Positions 1 to 5,748 of a stretch of 5,750 nucleotides of DNA are shown here, in pieces. A program made the position numbers and the translations under genes. The notes beneath the pieces are model-generated. The model searched no databases. It was given only the letters and a program-made list of their open reading frames with translations, and had not been told where the DNA came from. Numbering within the stretch: the stretch's first letter is position 1; every line of letters begins with the position of its first letter. This DNA comes from Nostocaceae cyanobacterium CSSed10_463m (lineage in GTDB: Bacteria; Cyanobacteriota; Cyanobacteriia; Cyanobacteriales; Nostocaceae): NCBI GenBank assembly GCA_003556955.1, contig PWQB01000688.1, positions 1 through 5,750 of the forward strand, read 5' to 3'.

Positions 1-119
1 TCCTGGTGTCTATTGCGCGGTGGAACCACACTGATCCCTTCCCGAACTCAGAGGTGAAACGCTGCTGCGGCGACGATAGTTTAGGGGTAGCCCTACGCAA
101 AAATAGCTCGATGCCAGGT
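1..119 (+). rRNA. rrf: 5S ribosomal RNA, complete or nearly so
   Basis: This is the 5S RNA of the large ribosomal subunit. The terminal helix is visible: bases 2-10 (CCTGGTGTC) pair with 110-118 (GATGCCAGG), including G-U pairs. The internal segment CCCGAACTCAGAGGTGAAAC is the conserved 5S loop B/C region, and the ...ATAGCTCGATGCCAGGT 3' end is typical of cyanobacteria. The window opens at or within a base of the mature 5' end, so the 23S gene should lie just upstream. The length of about 118-119 nt fits the family. Confidence 0.95.
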
Positions 120-137
120 TTATATATCGAATAAATA

Positions 138-174
138 AGAGCCTCTTCTATGATGGAAGGGGCTTTTGTTTTTT
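138..174 (+). terminator. intrinsic terminator of the rRNA operon
   Basis: Bases 140-148 (AGCCTCTTC) pair with 156-164 (GAAGGGGCT) around the 7-base loop 149-155, with one T-G wobble. The stem can extend by A-T and G-T pairs at 137-139 with 165-167. The 3' arm runs into a T-rich tract (164-174, broken by one G and ending before a C). It begins about 20 bases after the 5S 3' end, the expected place for termination of the rRNA transcript. Confidence 0.9.
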
Positions 175-214
175 CTATTGGCTTCTTTCATTGGGCATAT
201 TTCCTAATTATAAA

Positions 215-232
215 ATCTAGCGATCGCTAGAT
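215..232. repeat. 18-bp perfect palindrome centred on a HIP1 site
   Basis: ATCTAGCGATCGCTAGAT reads the same on both strands. Its core at 220-227 is GCGATCGC, the HIP1 octamer over-represented in many cyanobacterial genomes. The symmetry extends five bases beyond HIP1 on each side, more than at the other HIP1 sites in this window. It lies 50 bases upstream of the next gene and could be an operator or simply a HIP1 copy with chance flanks. The spacer 175-281 also contains AT-rich -10-like strings (TATAAA at 209, TATAGA at 253), neither with a convincing -35. Confidence 0.6.
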
Positions 233-281
233 GCAAAAACTCTCGTAAAAGCTATAGACTGCAATTGTTGCACAAAAAAAT

Positions 282-1622
282 ATGCTTGTGGATGCCATTT
301 TAGAACGATCGCACGAATTAAAACAAGCCTTAGTCGATTTTGTCCTAGATGCAGAAGGAGAACTAGCCGAAGCACTAGAAACCTATGCAGCAGCACATTT
401 ACGTCGAGGTAGTGGAGATAGTAGTCAGCAAGACTTAATCATTGATAGCTTTCTTGTAGAAGGACAAGTTGGTGATAAATCACCATTAGATTTGTTTGTC
501 GAAAACGCTGAAGATTTATCAGAGAGCGATCGCAATCTACTCAATAACTGGCATCGTAGTTTTATTGGCTTATTTGCCATAACTAATCTTCTTCCTGATA
601 GCTTTGAGTTTACCAATTGGCTTACAGATAAACGATACATTGTCAAGTCCAGCGATACTCAAACTTTAGAGAAATTATCTCGCTTGAAAGTAGGAGAAAT
701 ATTACTAACTCATATTTTTCCCATTAATAATAGCGACTGGATGTTTTCTAGCCCCTACACCATCATGGGTAAATTGGGTAAGCCAAAACTCGCTGTAGCA
801 ATTGGTAATTTCAAAGAAAACTATAAAAATAATCTTTATAGCGATGCTCCTGAATTGTTAGAAGAAGCTTGGCAATCAGTAGAGCAATATCATCAGCAGT
901 TTATAGACTTTTTCGGCAGTGATGAAATTACATTACCAGGATACCAACTAAATAAAAAAATCGCTGAATTTCAAGAGTTAATTACTGAAAAACATTTGGC
1001 TGAGGCAGGAATTGATTCTTCCAAATCTCTGGCGGAAATGGCAGAAGAAGCTGGCGTTAGCGAAGAAGAAATACAAACAGCCGCTAAAGAAGTTGGTGCA
1101 GACTCAAATGTAGTTTCTCAAATTTTTAAAGATAACAAGAGTAACGGCAAGACTAAAATGGTCATGCCCAAGGTGGATTTACCTGCTGAACTGAGGAAAG
1201 CAGAACAAGTTACGGCTCTTTCTCATCCTCGTTGGGGACAAATGTTTTTACCAACTTATAGTAGGATGCAAGCAATTCTCTCAGATGAGGATGGGCAAAA
1301 TCTTGAAGGTAATGAAAAACTAATTCGCCACTACCTGGAAGACAAAAGTATTAATGCTTTTATTTGGCATCGTTTAGCCCAAAAGTATCCAATTCAACTA
1401 GAAAAGTTGTTGCAAGATTTTCTCCAACGTCCAGAGTTTAACCTGGTAAATGACTTGGATTTACTTTTGCAGGAATTCGATAAATCTATAGAGCCAGATT
1501 TACCAGAAATTGCCAGTGTACCGATACATCTGCACAACTTATTTCAAGAAGCCATCGCAGAAGTTCACAAATCTAAGCCCAAAGGCAAGGGACAAAAGAA
1601 GTCAGCAAAGGGTTTTAAATGA
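282..1622 (+). CDS. conserved-type hypothetical protein, 446 aa, lysine-rich C-terminal tail
   Basis: I do not recognise a named family. The protein is acidic and largely helical by eye, has no signal peptide or membrane segment, and is probably cytosolic. Residues 249-283 (from SLAEMAEEAGVSEEEI onward) resemble a helix-turn-helix or small helical bundle, with the turn at AGVSEEE, but this is weak. The last 17 residues (430-446) carry eight lysines plus Gly and Ser and form a disordered basic tail that could contact nucleic acid. One HIP1 site lies at 526-533. The ATG at 282 is the natural start, giving a continuous frame to TGA at 1620-1622. No Shine-Dalgarno is visible before it; the upstream bases are an A-run. 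GTG at 288 is a minor alternative. It stands alone between the rRNA terminator and a convergent gene cluster, so it probably has its own promoter in the 175-281 spacer. Confidence 0.85.
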   Translation: MLVDAILERSHELKQALVDFVLDAEGELAEALETYAAAHLRRGSGDSSQQDLIIDSFLVEGQVGDKSPLDLFVENAEDLSESDRNLLNNWHRSFIGLFAITNLLPDSFEFTNWLTDKRYIVKSSDTQTLEKLSRLKVGEILLTHIFPINNSDWMFSSPYTIMGKLGKPKLAVAIGNFKENYKNNLYSDAPELLEEAWQSVEQYHQQFIDFFGSDEITLPGYQLNKKIAEFQELITEKHLAEAGIDSSKSLAEMAEEAGVSEEEIQTAAKEVGADSNVVSQIFKDNKSNGKTKMVMPKVDLPAELRKAEQVTALSHPRWGQMFLPTYSRMQAILSDEDGQNLEGNEKLIRHYLEDKSINAFIWHRLAQKYPIQLEKLLQDFLQRPEFNLVNDLDLLLQEFDKSIEPDLPEIASVPIHLHNLFQEAIAEVHKSKPKGKGQKKSAKGFK

Positions 1623-1672
1623 AATTAGTCATTAACGGAGCCATAATATAATTATCTGTAGGGTAGCCCTCC

Positions 1673-1691
1673 TAGACATCGCTTTTGTCTA
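1673..1691. other. small hairpin in the convergent spacer
   Basis: TAGACA (1673-1678) and TGTCTA (1686-1691) are a perfect 6-bp inverted repeat with a 7-base loop, in the 121-base spacer between two convergent genes. GGGTAGCCC just upstream (1661-1669) can form a tiny second stem. The location suits a bidirectional transcription end. No T-tract follows on either strand, however, so a terminator function is only a possibility. Nothing else recognisable lies in 1623-1743. Confidence 0.3.
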
Positions 1692-1743
1692 AAGTACCAG
1701 AATGATTTTATTATCAACTGTTTGCTAGTAATAATCCGGCAAT

Positions 1744-2133
1744 CTAGTAAGCCTCGAATCTCCTACTATCATAGTAAAAAGTTAGAAAACTATGATCATC
1801 GATCATTATTCCTAATATGATGTCTAATGTTTCTAGAAAATAAGGGCTACCAGATTCATCTTCATTACTGATAATAGGCTCATCTAAAACAGCGACAACA
1901 ATAGCAGGTTGATTTTTGTGAGGGATTTTCCTATTTTTGAGATATTCTTTCCATTTCACAAGTTGTCCAACTTGAAAAGATTCTTTTTGGAGAAGGTTAT
2001 TACAAGCTATCTTAAGTTTATCTGTATATTCTTCTCCATAGCTGTTCTCTTCTTCAATAATTAATTCTCTACCTTGGAGAGACTGAAGAAAATCCGATAC
2101 TAATTCTTCTTTGTCATGTTTCTGTGCGCTCAT
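1744..2133 (-). CDS. small hypothetical protein, 129 aa; last gene of the deaminase cluster
   Basis: No named function. Residues 1-50 are charged and helical. From about residue 53 the sequence turns beta-rich. It begins FQVGQLVKWKEYLKNR, continues through QPAIVVAVLDEP (75-86), an acidic Ser/Gly turn and SPYF (96-99), and ends LDIILGIMIDD then FLTFYYDSRRFEAY (116-129). The opening VGQLVKWK looks like the first strand of an SH3-like or small barrel domain. From memory, bacterial proteins with this order of motifs (LVxWKxxLKNR, PAIVVxVL, SPYF, LDIxLG, DSRRFE) recur as a family of unknown function; I cannot verify this here. ATG at 2133 is the only sensible start and has no clear Shine-Dalgarno, consistent with translation following the upstream gene, which stops 29 bases earlier. 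It could be an accessory, sensor or immunity protein of the cluster. Confidence 0.8.
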   Translation of the reverse strand: MSAQKHDKEELVSDFLQSLQGRELIIEEENSYGEEYTDKLKIACNNLLQKESFQVGQLVKWKEYLKNRKIPHKNQPAIVVAVLDEPIISNEDESGSPYFLETLDIILGIMIDDHSFLTFYYDSRRFEAY

Positions 2134-2162
2134 TGATCTAAATTATTTAATTTGCTATGAAT

Positions 2163-3071
2163 TTAAACAAATTGTGTTATTTTTCTATCATGACGTGTGT
2201 TGATAATTGAATTAAAACTACTACTTTTGAACTCAATATTTATTTCTTTGTCCTTTGCAATATTATTGTAGTTAAATAAATGCTGTGAATTTTTCTGGAC
2301 TTCATTCGTTATATCTAGTTGAACCATTAACTGTAATAAATAGCTAATATCATTCATTAAGCTAGTTTGGCGCAATCTAATCGTTTCTTTATTTTGTAAA
2401 CCTTCTACTATATAGAAATATTTGGGTGGCTTTAAATAAAAACTAGCTGGCACAACATCGAATAGCCACCATTCAAATAATTCTCTTCTTCCATAAGAAC
2501 CAGGAAAAATTGCATATCCTTCTAAGCAATCATCTAAAATTTCTAAAATTGCCTCTACAGCTTGATTATAATCTAGAACCCGAACCGCATTCCGAAATAC
2601 ATCTAGTGCCTCATTGATAACCTGAAGGCTTGCTATCTCTGTTTGAAAATCAAAATCACAATTTCCGGTTATTTGACAGATTAATTTATCAACAACAATT
2701 TCGGTAGTGCTTTCCGAGCTAATCGATTTATTAATAGTCGCAATTATCCATCTAACCATCAAATTAATAATATTTTTGGGTGATAGCTTTCCCTGTGGCT
2801 GATAGTATTTTACTGTAGGTTCTACCACTAGAGTGATGATAAGTGCCATCCAAACATAACGAAGATGACTGAGTGTCTCATTGCTACTACGCATTGCTTC
2901 TAAAACTTCATTTAAAGTATCTTCCAGTGAAGCTGTGCCATCTGCCTCTGGCTCGTAGAGTTCTTCATAATGTTCCAGCCTAATTTGGTTAAATAAAGCT
3001 TCTAGAGGTTCAGGTATCTTATTTGTATAAGATACTTGCCGATTTATCGATGGGGTGAATTTGATTACCAT
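2163..3071 (-). CDS. hypothetical helical protein, 302 aa; candidate partner or immunity protein of the deaminase
   Basis: No recognised family. The protein is leucine/isoleucine-rich and looks all-helical apart from the ends. The stretch RYVWMALIITLVVEPTV (71-87) is hydrophobic but flanked and broken in a way that suits a buried helix better than a membrane anchor. The most distinctive patch is 184-202 (EGYAIFPGS, then GRRELFEWW), followed by FDVVPASFYLKPP; its density of aromatics, Gly and Pro suggests a conserved functional site. The C-terminal 50 residues are Asn/Ser/Lys-rich and less ordered. I chose ATG at 3071 because a strong GGAGG (3080-3084) lies 8 bases upstream. The longer TTG start at 3119 would overlap the preceding gene and lacks such a site. 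The gene starts 26 bases after the deaminase stop, so the two are surely co-transcribed. Immunity is inferred only from position. Confidence 0.82.
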   Translation of the reverse strand: MVIKFTPSINRQVSYTNKIPEPLEALFNQIRLEHYEELYEPEADGTASLEDTLNEVLEAMRSSNETLSHLRYVWMALIITLVVEPTVKYYQPQGKLSPKNIINLMVRWIIATINKSISSESTTEIVVDKLICQITGNCDFDFQTEIASLQVINEALDVFRNAVRVLDYNQAVEAILEILDDCLEGYAIFPGSYGRRELFEWWLFDVVPASFYLKPPKYFYIVEGLQNKETIRLRQTSLMNDISYLLQLMVQLDITNEVQKNSQHLFNYNNIAKDKEINIEFKSSSFNSIINTRHDRKITQFV

Positions 3072-3078
3072 TATAAGT

Positions 3079-3086
3079 TCCTCCCT
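3079..3086 (-). promoter_or_regulatory. strong Shine-Dalgarno that fixes the start of the 302-aa gene
   Basis: Read on the minus strand this is AGGGAGGA, with an 8-base spacer from GGAGG to ATG at 3071. It is the clearest ribosome binding site in the window. Neither the deaminase upstream nor the small gene downstream has one, which suggests the middle gene is made in larger amounts than the deaminase. That would be expected if it protects the cell from the deaminase. Confidence 0.8.
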
Positions 3087-3097
3087 GATAATTAGTT

Positions 3098-3544
3098 CTA
3101 TGGATAGGGATAGTCCCAAAATACTTCTGTTTTGATATTTGGAAACTTAATTTGAAATTGCTTTATAATATGTTCACAACTTTCACAGGGTTGTAGTTCT
3201 GTGTAAAGATAAAGATTCCCTTCTACCTGAAGATCGTAGAGTATTTCAAGCTGATCTGCAATTGTAGATAATACTTTATATTCAGCATCAGTATCCATAA
3301 GGCGATGAGTACGGGAGTCAACGGTTGGTTCAAATTGCCCTCCTTCTGATTTGGGCTTGGGTTGAGGAATGGGACTCTTGTTTCCACCTCTAGATGTTCC
3401 TCCTACACAAAAAGCTACATCACCTTGAATATATATTTCAGCAACCGCAACATTACCTTTGCCGATAGGTTTTTTAAGGTATGTTGCTCGAATTGTAGCA
3501 GCAGATGCCGATAACTGAGCCTTGATTAGAGTTTCACTCCCCAT
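3098..3544 (-). CDS. stand-alone nucleic-acid/nucleotide deaminase-fold protein, toxin-deaminase-like, 148 aa
   Basis: This is probably a zinc-dependent deaminase of the cytidine-deaminase superfamily, acting on a base in nucleic acid or a nucleotide. Numbering from the ATG at 3544, strands fall around 31-40 (NVAVAEIYIQ) and 42-48. A PKSEGGQFEP segment (65-73) and RLMDTDAEYKVL (81-92) follow. The latter carries the Asp86-Ala-Glu88 motif at the start of a helix, Glu88 being the expected proton shuttle. Strand GNLYLYTE leads into PCESC (119-123), whose Cys120 and Cys123 are the expected zinc ligands. The helix HIIKQFQIKFP and strand KTEVFW close the fold. This order, especially DAEYK and TExxPCESC..I.QF...FPNI, resembles the BURPS668_1122-type toxin-deaminase family (Pfam Toxin-deaminase). 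The first ligand would be Asp rather than the usual His/Cys. There is no signal peptide, repeat or secretion domain. A TTG at 3586 could add 14 residues. Substrate is unknown; an RNA or DNA C-to-U activity is inference. Confidence 0.75.
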   Translation of the reverse strand: MGSETLIKAQLSASAATIRATYLKKPIGKGNVAVAEIYIQGDVAFCVGGTSRGGNKSPIPQPKPKSEGGQFEPTVDSRTHRLMDTDAEYKVLSTIADQLEILYDLQVEGNLYLYTELQPCESCEHIIKQFQIKFPNIKTEVFWDYPYP

Positions 3545-3580
3545 AGAAGTTTTTTGGGATAAATTTAGTATAGATGGGAG

Positions 3581-3586
3581 TGTCAA
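3581..3586 (-). promoter_or_regulatory. TTGACA, possible -35 box of the deaminase operon
   Basis: On the minus strand the sequence is TTGACA at 3586-3581, a perfect consensus -35, lying 36 bases before ATG 3544. The best -10 at the usual 17-base spacing is TTTATC, which is poor. A better string, TATACT (3572-3567), sits only 8 bases away. If real, the transcript would begin almost at the ATG and have little or no leader, which would explain the missing Shine-Dalgarno. The same TTG could instead be an alternative start codon. Confidence 0.35.
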
Positions 3587-3609
3587 AAATTAGGGCGGAT
3601 CACTAAAAA

Positions 3610-5526
3610 ATGCTGCGATTAAAACTGTGGCAATGGGTAGTATTAGCATTCCCCATTGCACTAATTATTACTTTTTTGCTCATCTGTGCAGGGATGCAAA
3701 TTCATACCTGGGGTATTAGTTGGATTTGGGGTATATTTACCCTGGTATTTGTGGGCTGGCGCTGGCTACTGGTGAGATGGACTAAACCTCAAATCAATAT
3801 GGTAGAAGCTGCTTTGGCGGAAGTCACAGAAGAGTTAGAATCTGCGGCAGATCAGCCAGTAGGACTACCAGCCCAAAGCGACAATATCAAACAGGCAGAA
3901 ATAGCACTACAAGAGATTCTCAAAGCAGCAGAAAGCGATCGCCCGATTTGGGAAGATTGGCAAACTTTTTGGACACGATGCCAAGATTTAGTCACAGCGA
4001 TCGCGCATATATATTATCCTCAAGTTCAATATCCCCTGTTGAATATTTATATACCCCAGGCTTACGGGTTAATTCGGGGAACGATGGATGACCTCGATCA
4101 GTGGATGCAGAAGTTATCACCAGCACTGAATCAGATTACCGTTGGACAAGCTTACCAAGCTTATGAAGTTTATCGCAAAATTGAGCCATCGGCTCGGAAA
4201 GTTTTCCAAGCATGGAATTGGGCGCAGTGGCTATTTAATCCTGTAGTCGCAGTGGCCAAGCAAGCTACTAAGGGTTATACTAACCAAGCAACTCAGCAGT
4301 TGTTAGTCAATTTAGGGCAACTACTACGGGAAAATGCCCTGCGGAATTTATGCCGTCAGGCGATCGCACTTTACAGTGGTAGCAAATTACCAGTTGCAGA
4401 AGCCAGTATTTCTACACCAACTCTACCCACAGCTAAAACTCAAAACCTCCGAGAAATTTTAACCAAAGCCGAACCAGCCGAGGAAGTAGCCCAAAAACCT
4501 GTAAATATTTTGATTGTCGGGCGCACAGGTTCGGGAAAAAGCAGCTTGATTAATACCTTATTTCAGGCTGATCTCGCAGAGGTGGATGTTTTACCCAGCA
4601 CCGATCAGATTCAAAATTATCATTGGCAAAGTTCCACCGGCGAAAGTTTAACGCTGTGGGATTCCCCAGGTTATGAACAGGTGAACGGTGGTGATTTGCG
4701 AAATTTGGTGCTTGATTATGCTACCAACGCAGATTTACTACTGTTAGTTACCCCTGCACTTGATCCCGCCCTACAAATGGATGTAGATTTTCTCCAAGAT
4801 ATGCAGGCGGAAGTTGCAGATTTACCAACTATTGCAGTTATTACCCAAGTGGATCGTCTGCGTCCGATCCGGGAGTGGGAACCGCCCTATAATTGGGAAT
4901 CGGGAAATCGTCCCAAGGAAATTGCGATTCGGGACGCTACCGAATACCGCGCCCAACTTTTGGATAACTTCTGTAATCTAGTATTACCGATTGTTACCAG
5001 TGATATTAAAACAGGTCGAGCCGCTTGGGGTGTAGAAACATTATCTTTGCAAATTGTAGAGGCGATCGCCCCAGCTAAACAACTGCGATTAGCCAGGTTT
5101 TTGCGTAACTTGGAAGCTCGTACTGCCGCATCTGCCAAAATCATTGATCATTATACTTTCCAAATGGCGACCACTCAAGGACTAACTGCACTGTTGAAAA
5201 GTCCTGTGCTTCAGTTCATCGCCACAGTATCAACTGGTTCTCCCACTCTGGCGTATCTCCTAGCAGAGCAAATCCCAGTGGAACAGTTGCCGATTGTGAT
5301 TGGTAAACTGCAAATGGCCTATGACCTATTTTCCCTATTGCATACAGGTAAGGTTAATCCTCTCAACTTTGATTTGCTATCTCTTTGGCCATTGCTACTA
5401 GAAAACTCTGCTGCACCTGACCGTAACGCCTGGGCATTTGGTCATGCGATCGTGGAATACTGGACTCAAGATATGAGTGTGGAAAAACTACGGGAACGGT
5501 TTAATTACTATTTGAAAGAAGTTTAA
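3610..5526 (+). CDS. membrane-anchored Era/YcjF-like P-loop GTPase, 638 aa
   Basis: This is a TRAFAC-class GTPase of the Era-like group (often labelled GTPase or 50S ribosome-binding GTPase). Two hydrophobic segments, about residues 6-28 and 32-55, form an N-terminal membrane hairpin. A helical region of about 220 residues (60-285) follows. The G domain contains G1 GRTGSGKS (304-311), a likely switch I Thr331 in LPSTDQ, G3 DSPG (351-354), G4 TQVD (412-415) in place of NKxD, and a weak G5 near TSD (463-465). A helical C-terminal region of about 150 residues completes it. Its role is unknown; related membrane GTPases are linked to envelope or stress functions. The ATG at 3610 opens directly into the first membrane helix and is preceded by A-rich sequence with no clear Shine-Dalgarno. 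It carries four HIP1 sites (3935, 3997, 4360, 5062). It is divergent from the deaminase operon and shares a 65-base spacer with it, so the promoters are back to back. Confidence 0.92.
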   Translation: MLRLKLWQWVVLAFPIALIITFLLICAGMQIHTWGISWIWGIFTLVFVGWRWLLVRWTKPQINMVEAALAEVTEELESAADQPVGLPAQSDNIKQAEIALQEILKAAESDRPIWEDWQTFWTRCQDLVTAIAHIYYPQVQYPLLNIYIPQAYGLIRGTMDDLDQWMQKLSPALNQITVGQAYQAYEVYRKIEPSARKVFQAWNWAQWLFNPVVAVAKQATKGYTNQATQQLLVNLGQLLRENALRNLCRQAIALYSGSKLPVAEASISTPTLPTAKTQNLREILTKAEPAEEVAQKPVNILIVGRTGSGKSSLINTLFQADLAEVDVLPSTDQIQNYHWQSSTGESLTLWDSPGYEQVNGGDLRNLVLDYATNADLLLLVTPALDPALQMDVDFLQDMQAEVADLPTIAVITQVDRLRPIREWEPPYNWESGNRPKEIAIRDATEYRAQLLDNFCNLVLPIVTSDIKTGRAAWGVETLSLQIVEAIAPAKQLRLARFLRNLEARTAASAKIIDHYTFQMATTQGLTALLKSPVLQFIATVSTGSPTLAYLLAEQIPVEQLPIVIGKLQMAYDLFSLLHTGKVNPLNFDLLSLWPLLLENSAAPDRNAWAFGHAIVEYWTQDMSVEKLRERFNYYLKEV

Positions 5527-5547
5527 GTACAGCAGATTGCAGGTATA

Positions 5548-5621
5548 TGAGGTACAAAAGCTATAGTGAAACTCTTGTGGGGTGGGCATCTTGCCCGCCC
5601 TTATGTACCTTTTGAACCTCA
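5548..5621. repeat. nested foldback element with GC-rich cyanobacterial palindrome
   Basis: Outer arms TGAGGTACAAAAG (5548-5560) and CTTTTGAACCTCA (5609-5621) are inverted repeats of 13 bases with one mismatch. Inside them lies GGGTGGGCA-TCT-TGCCCGCCC (5580-5600), a 9-bp stem with one G-T pair and a 3-base loop. I remember this GC palindrome as frequent in intergenic regions of Nostoc-like genomes. It follows the GTPase stop by about 20 bases, so it could end or stabilise that transcript, although no T-tract follows. It could also be a small non-autonomous mobile element. Confidence 0.65.
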
Positions 5622-5646
5622 CACGACTTGAAGTCACGTGATTCGG
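5613..5646 (-). mobile_element. probable right end (RE) hairpin of the IS200/IS605-type element
   Basis: On the minus strand the sequence is GAATCACGTGACTTC followed by AAGTCGTGTGAGGTTCA. It folds as CACG-(TG bulge)-ACT, loop TCA, AGT-CGTG (5640-5622), with a trailing TGAGGTTCA. IS200/IS605 elements end in imperfect subterminal hairpins with a bulge rather than in inverted repeats, and cyanobacterial copies commonly have the form GAATC-hairpin-GAG..TCA. The exact cleavage point is my estimate. The same segment would lie in the scaffold of any TnpB-associated omega RNA. Confidence 0.45.
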
Positions 5647-5748
5647 AGCTTCAACGATCTCCGCCTGAATTGCTCCAGGACTTACAAGTTCTCCACAGGC
5701 GTTTTAAGTCTCCGGCGCACCGACGGCGACTTTTAAACAAGTACCTAA
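5620..5748 (-). pseudogene. tnpB: 3' end of an IS200/IS605-family tnpB, possibly degraded; continues past the window
   Basis: Read on the minus strand from 5748, one frame gives LGTCLKVAVGAPET, then a stop (TAA at 5706-5704), then NACGELVSPGAI and EIVEAPNHVTSSRV. From memory, cyanobacterial IS1341-type TnpB proteins often end with VAVG..ET(L)NACGE-like tails after the zinc finger, so this looks like the last few dozen codons of tnpB. The TAA stands where I would expect a Leu codon; TTA to TAA is a single change. It could therefore be a nonsense mutation, or the native stop of this copy, since the tail after the zinc finger varies greatly. Only the C-terminal tail is visible and no RuvC or zinc-finger residues fall inside the window. 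The assignment rests on remembered similarity over a short segment. Confidence 0.5.

Noticed and set aside
425..646. 73-aa minus-strand ORF
   Set aside because: It lies wholly inside the 446-aa gene on the opposite strand, with no ribosome site and a composition typical of an antisense shadow.
1661..1670. GGGTAGCCCT shared with the 5S rRNA (about 94-103)
   Set aside because: Ten bases of a self-complementary hairpin; no flanking similarity, so not a duplicated rRNA fragment.
1659..1691. Intrinsic terminator in the convergent spacer
   Set aside because: The stems are short (6 bp and smaller) and no T-tract follows on either strand; kept only as a low-confidence hairpin.
2810..2862. Transmembrane helix in the 302-aa protein (residues 71-87)
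   Set aside because: It is short, ends in Glu-Pro, and sits in an otherwise soluble helical protein with no signal sequence; more likely a buried helix.
3072..3119. N-terminal extension of the 302-aa protein from a TTG codon
   Set aside because: It would overlap the deaminase 3' end and bypass the strong GGAGG-ATG signal at 3084-3069.
4887..5144. 85-aa minus-strand ORF
   Set aside because: It is antisense to the well-supported C-terminal half of the GTPase; no motif or start signal supports it.
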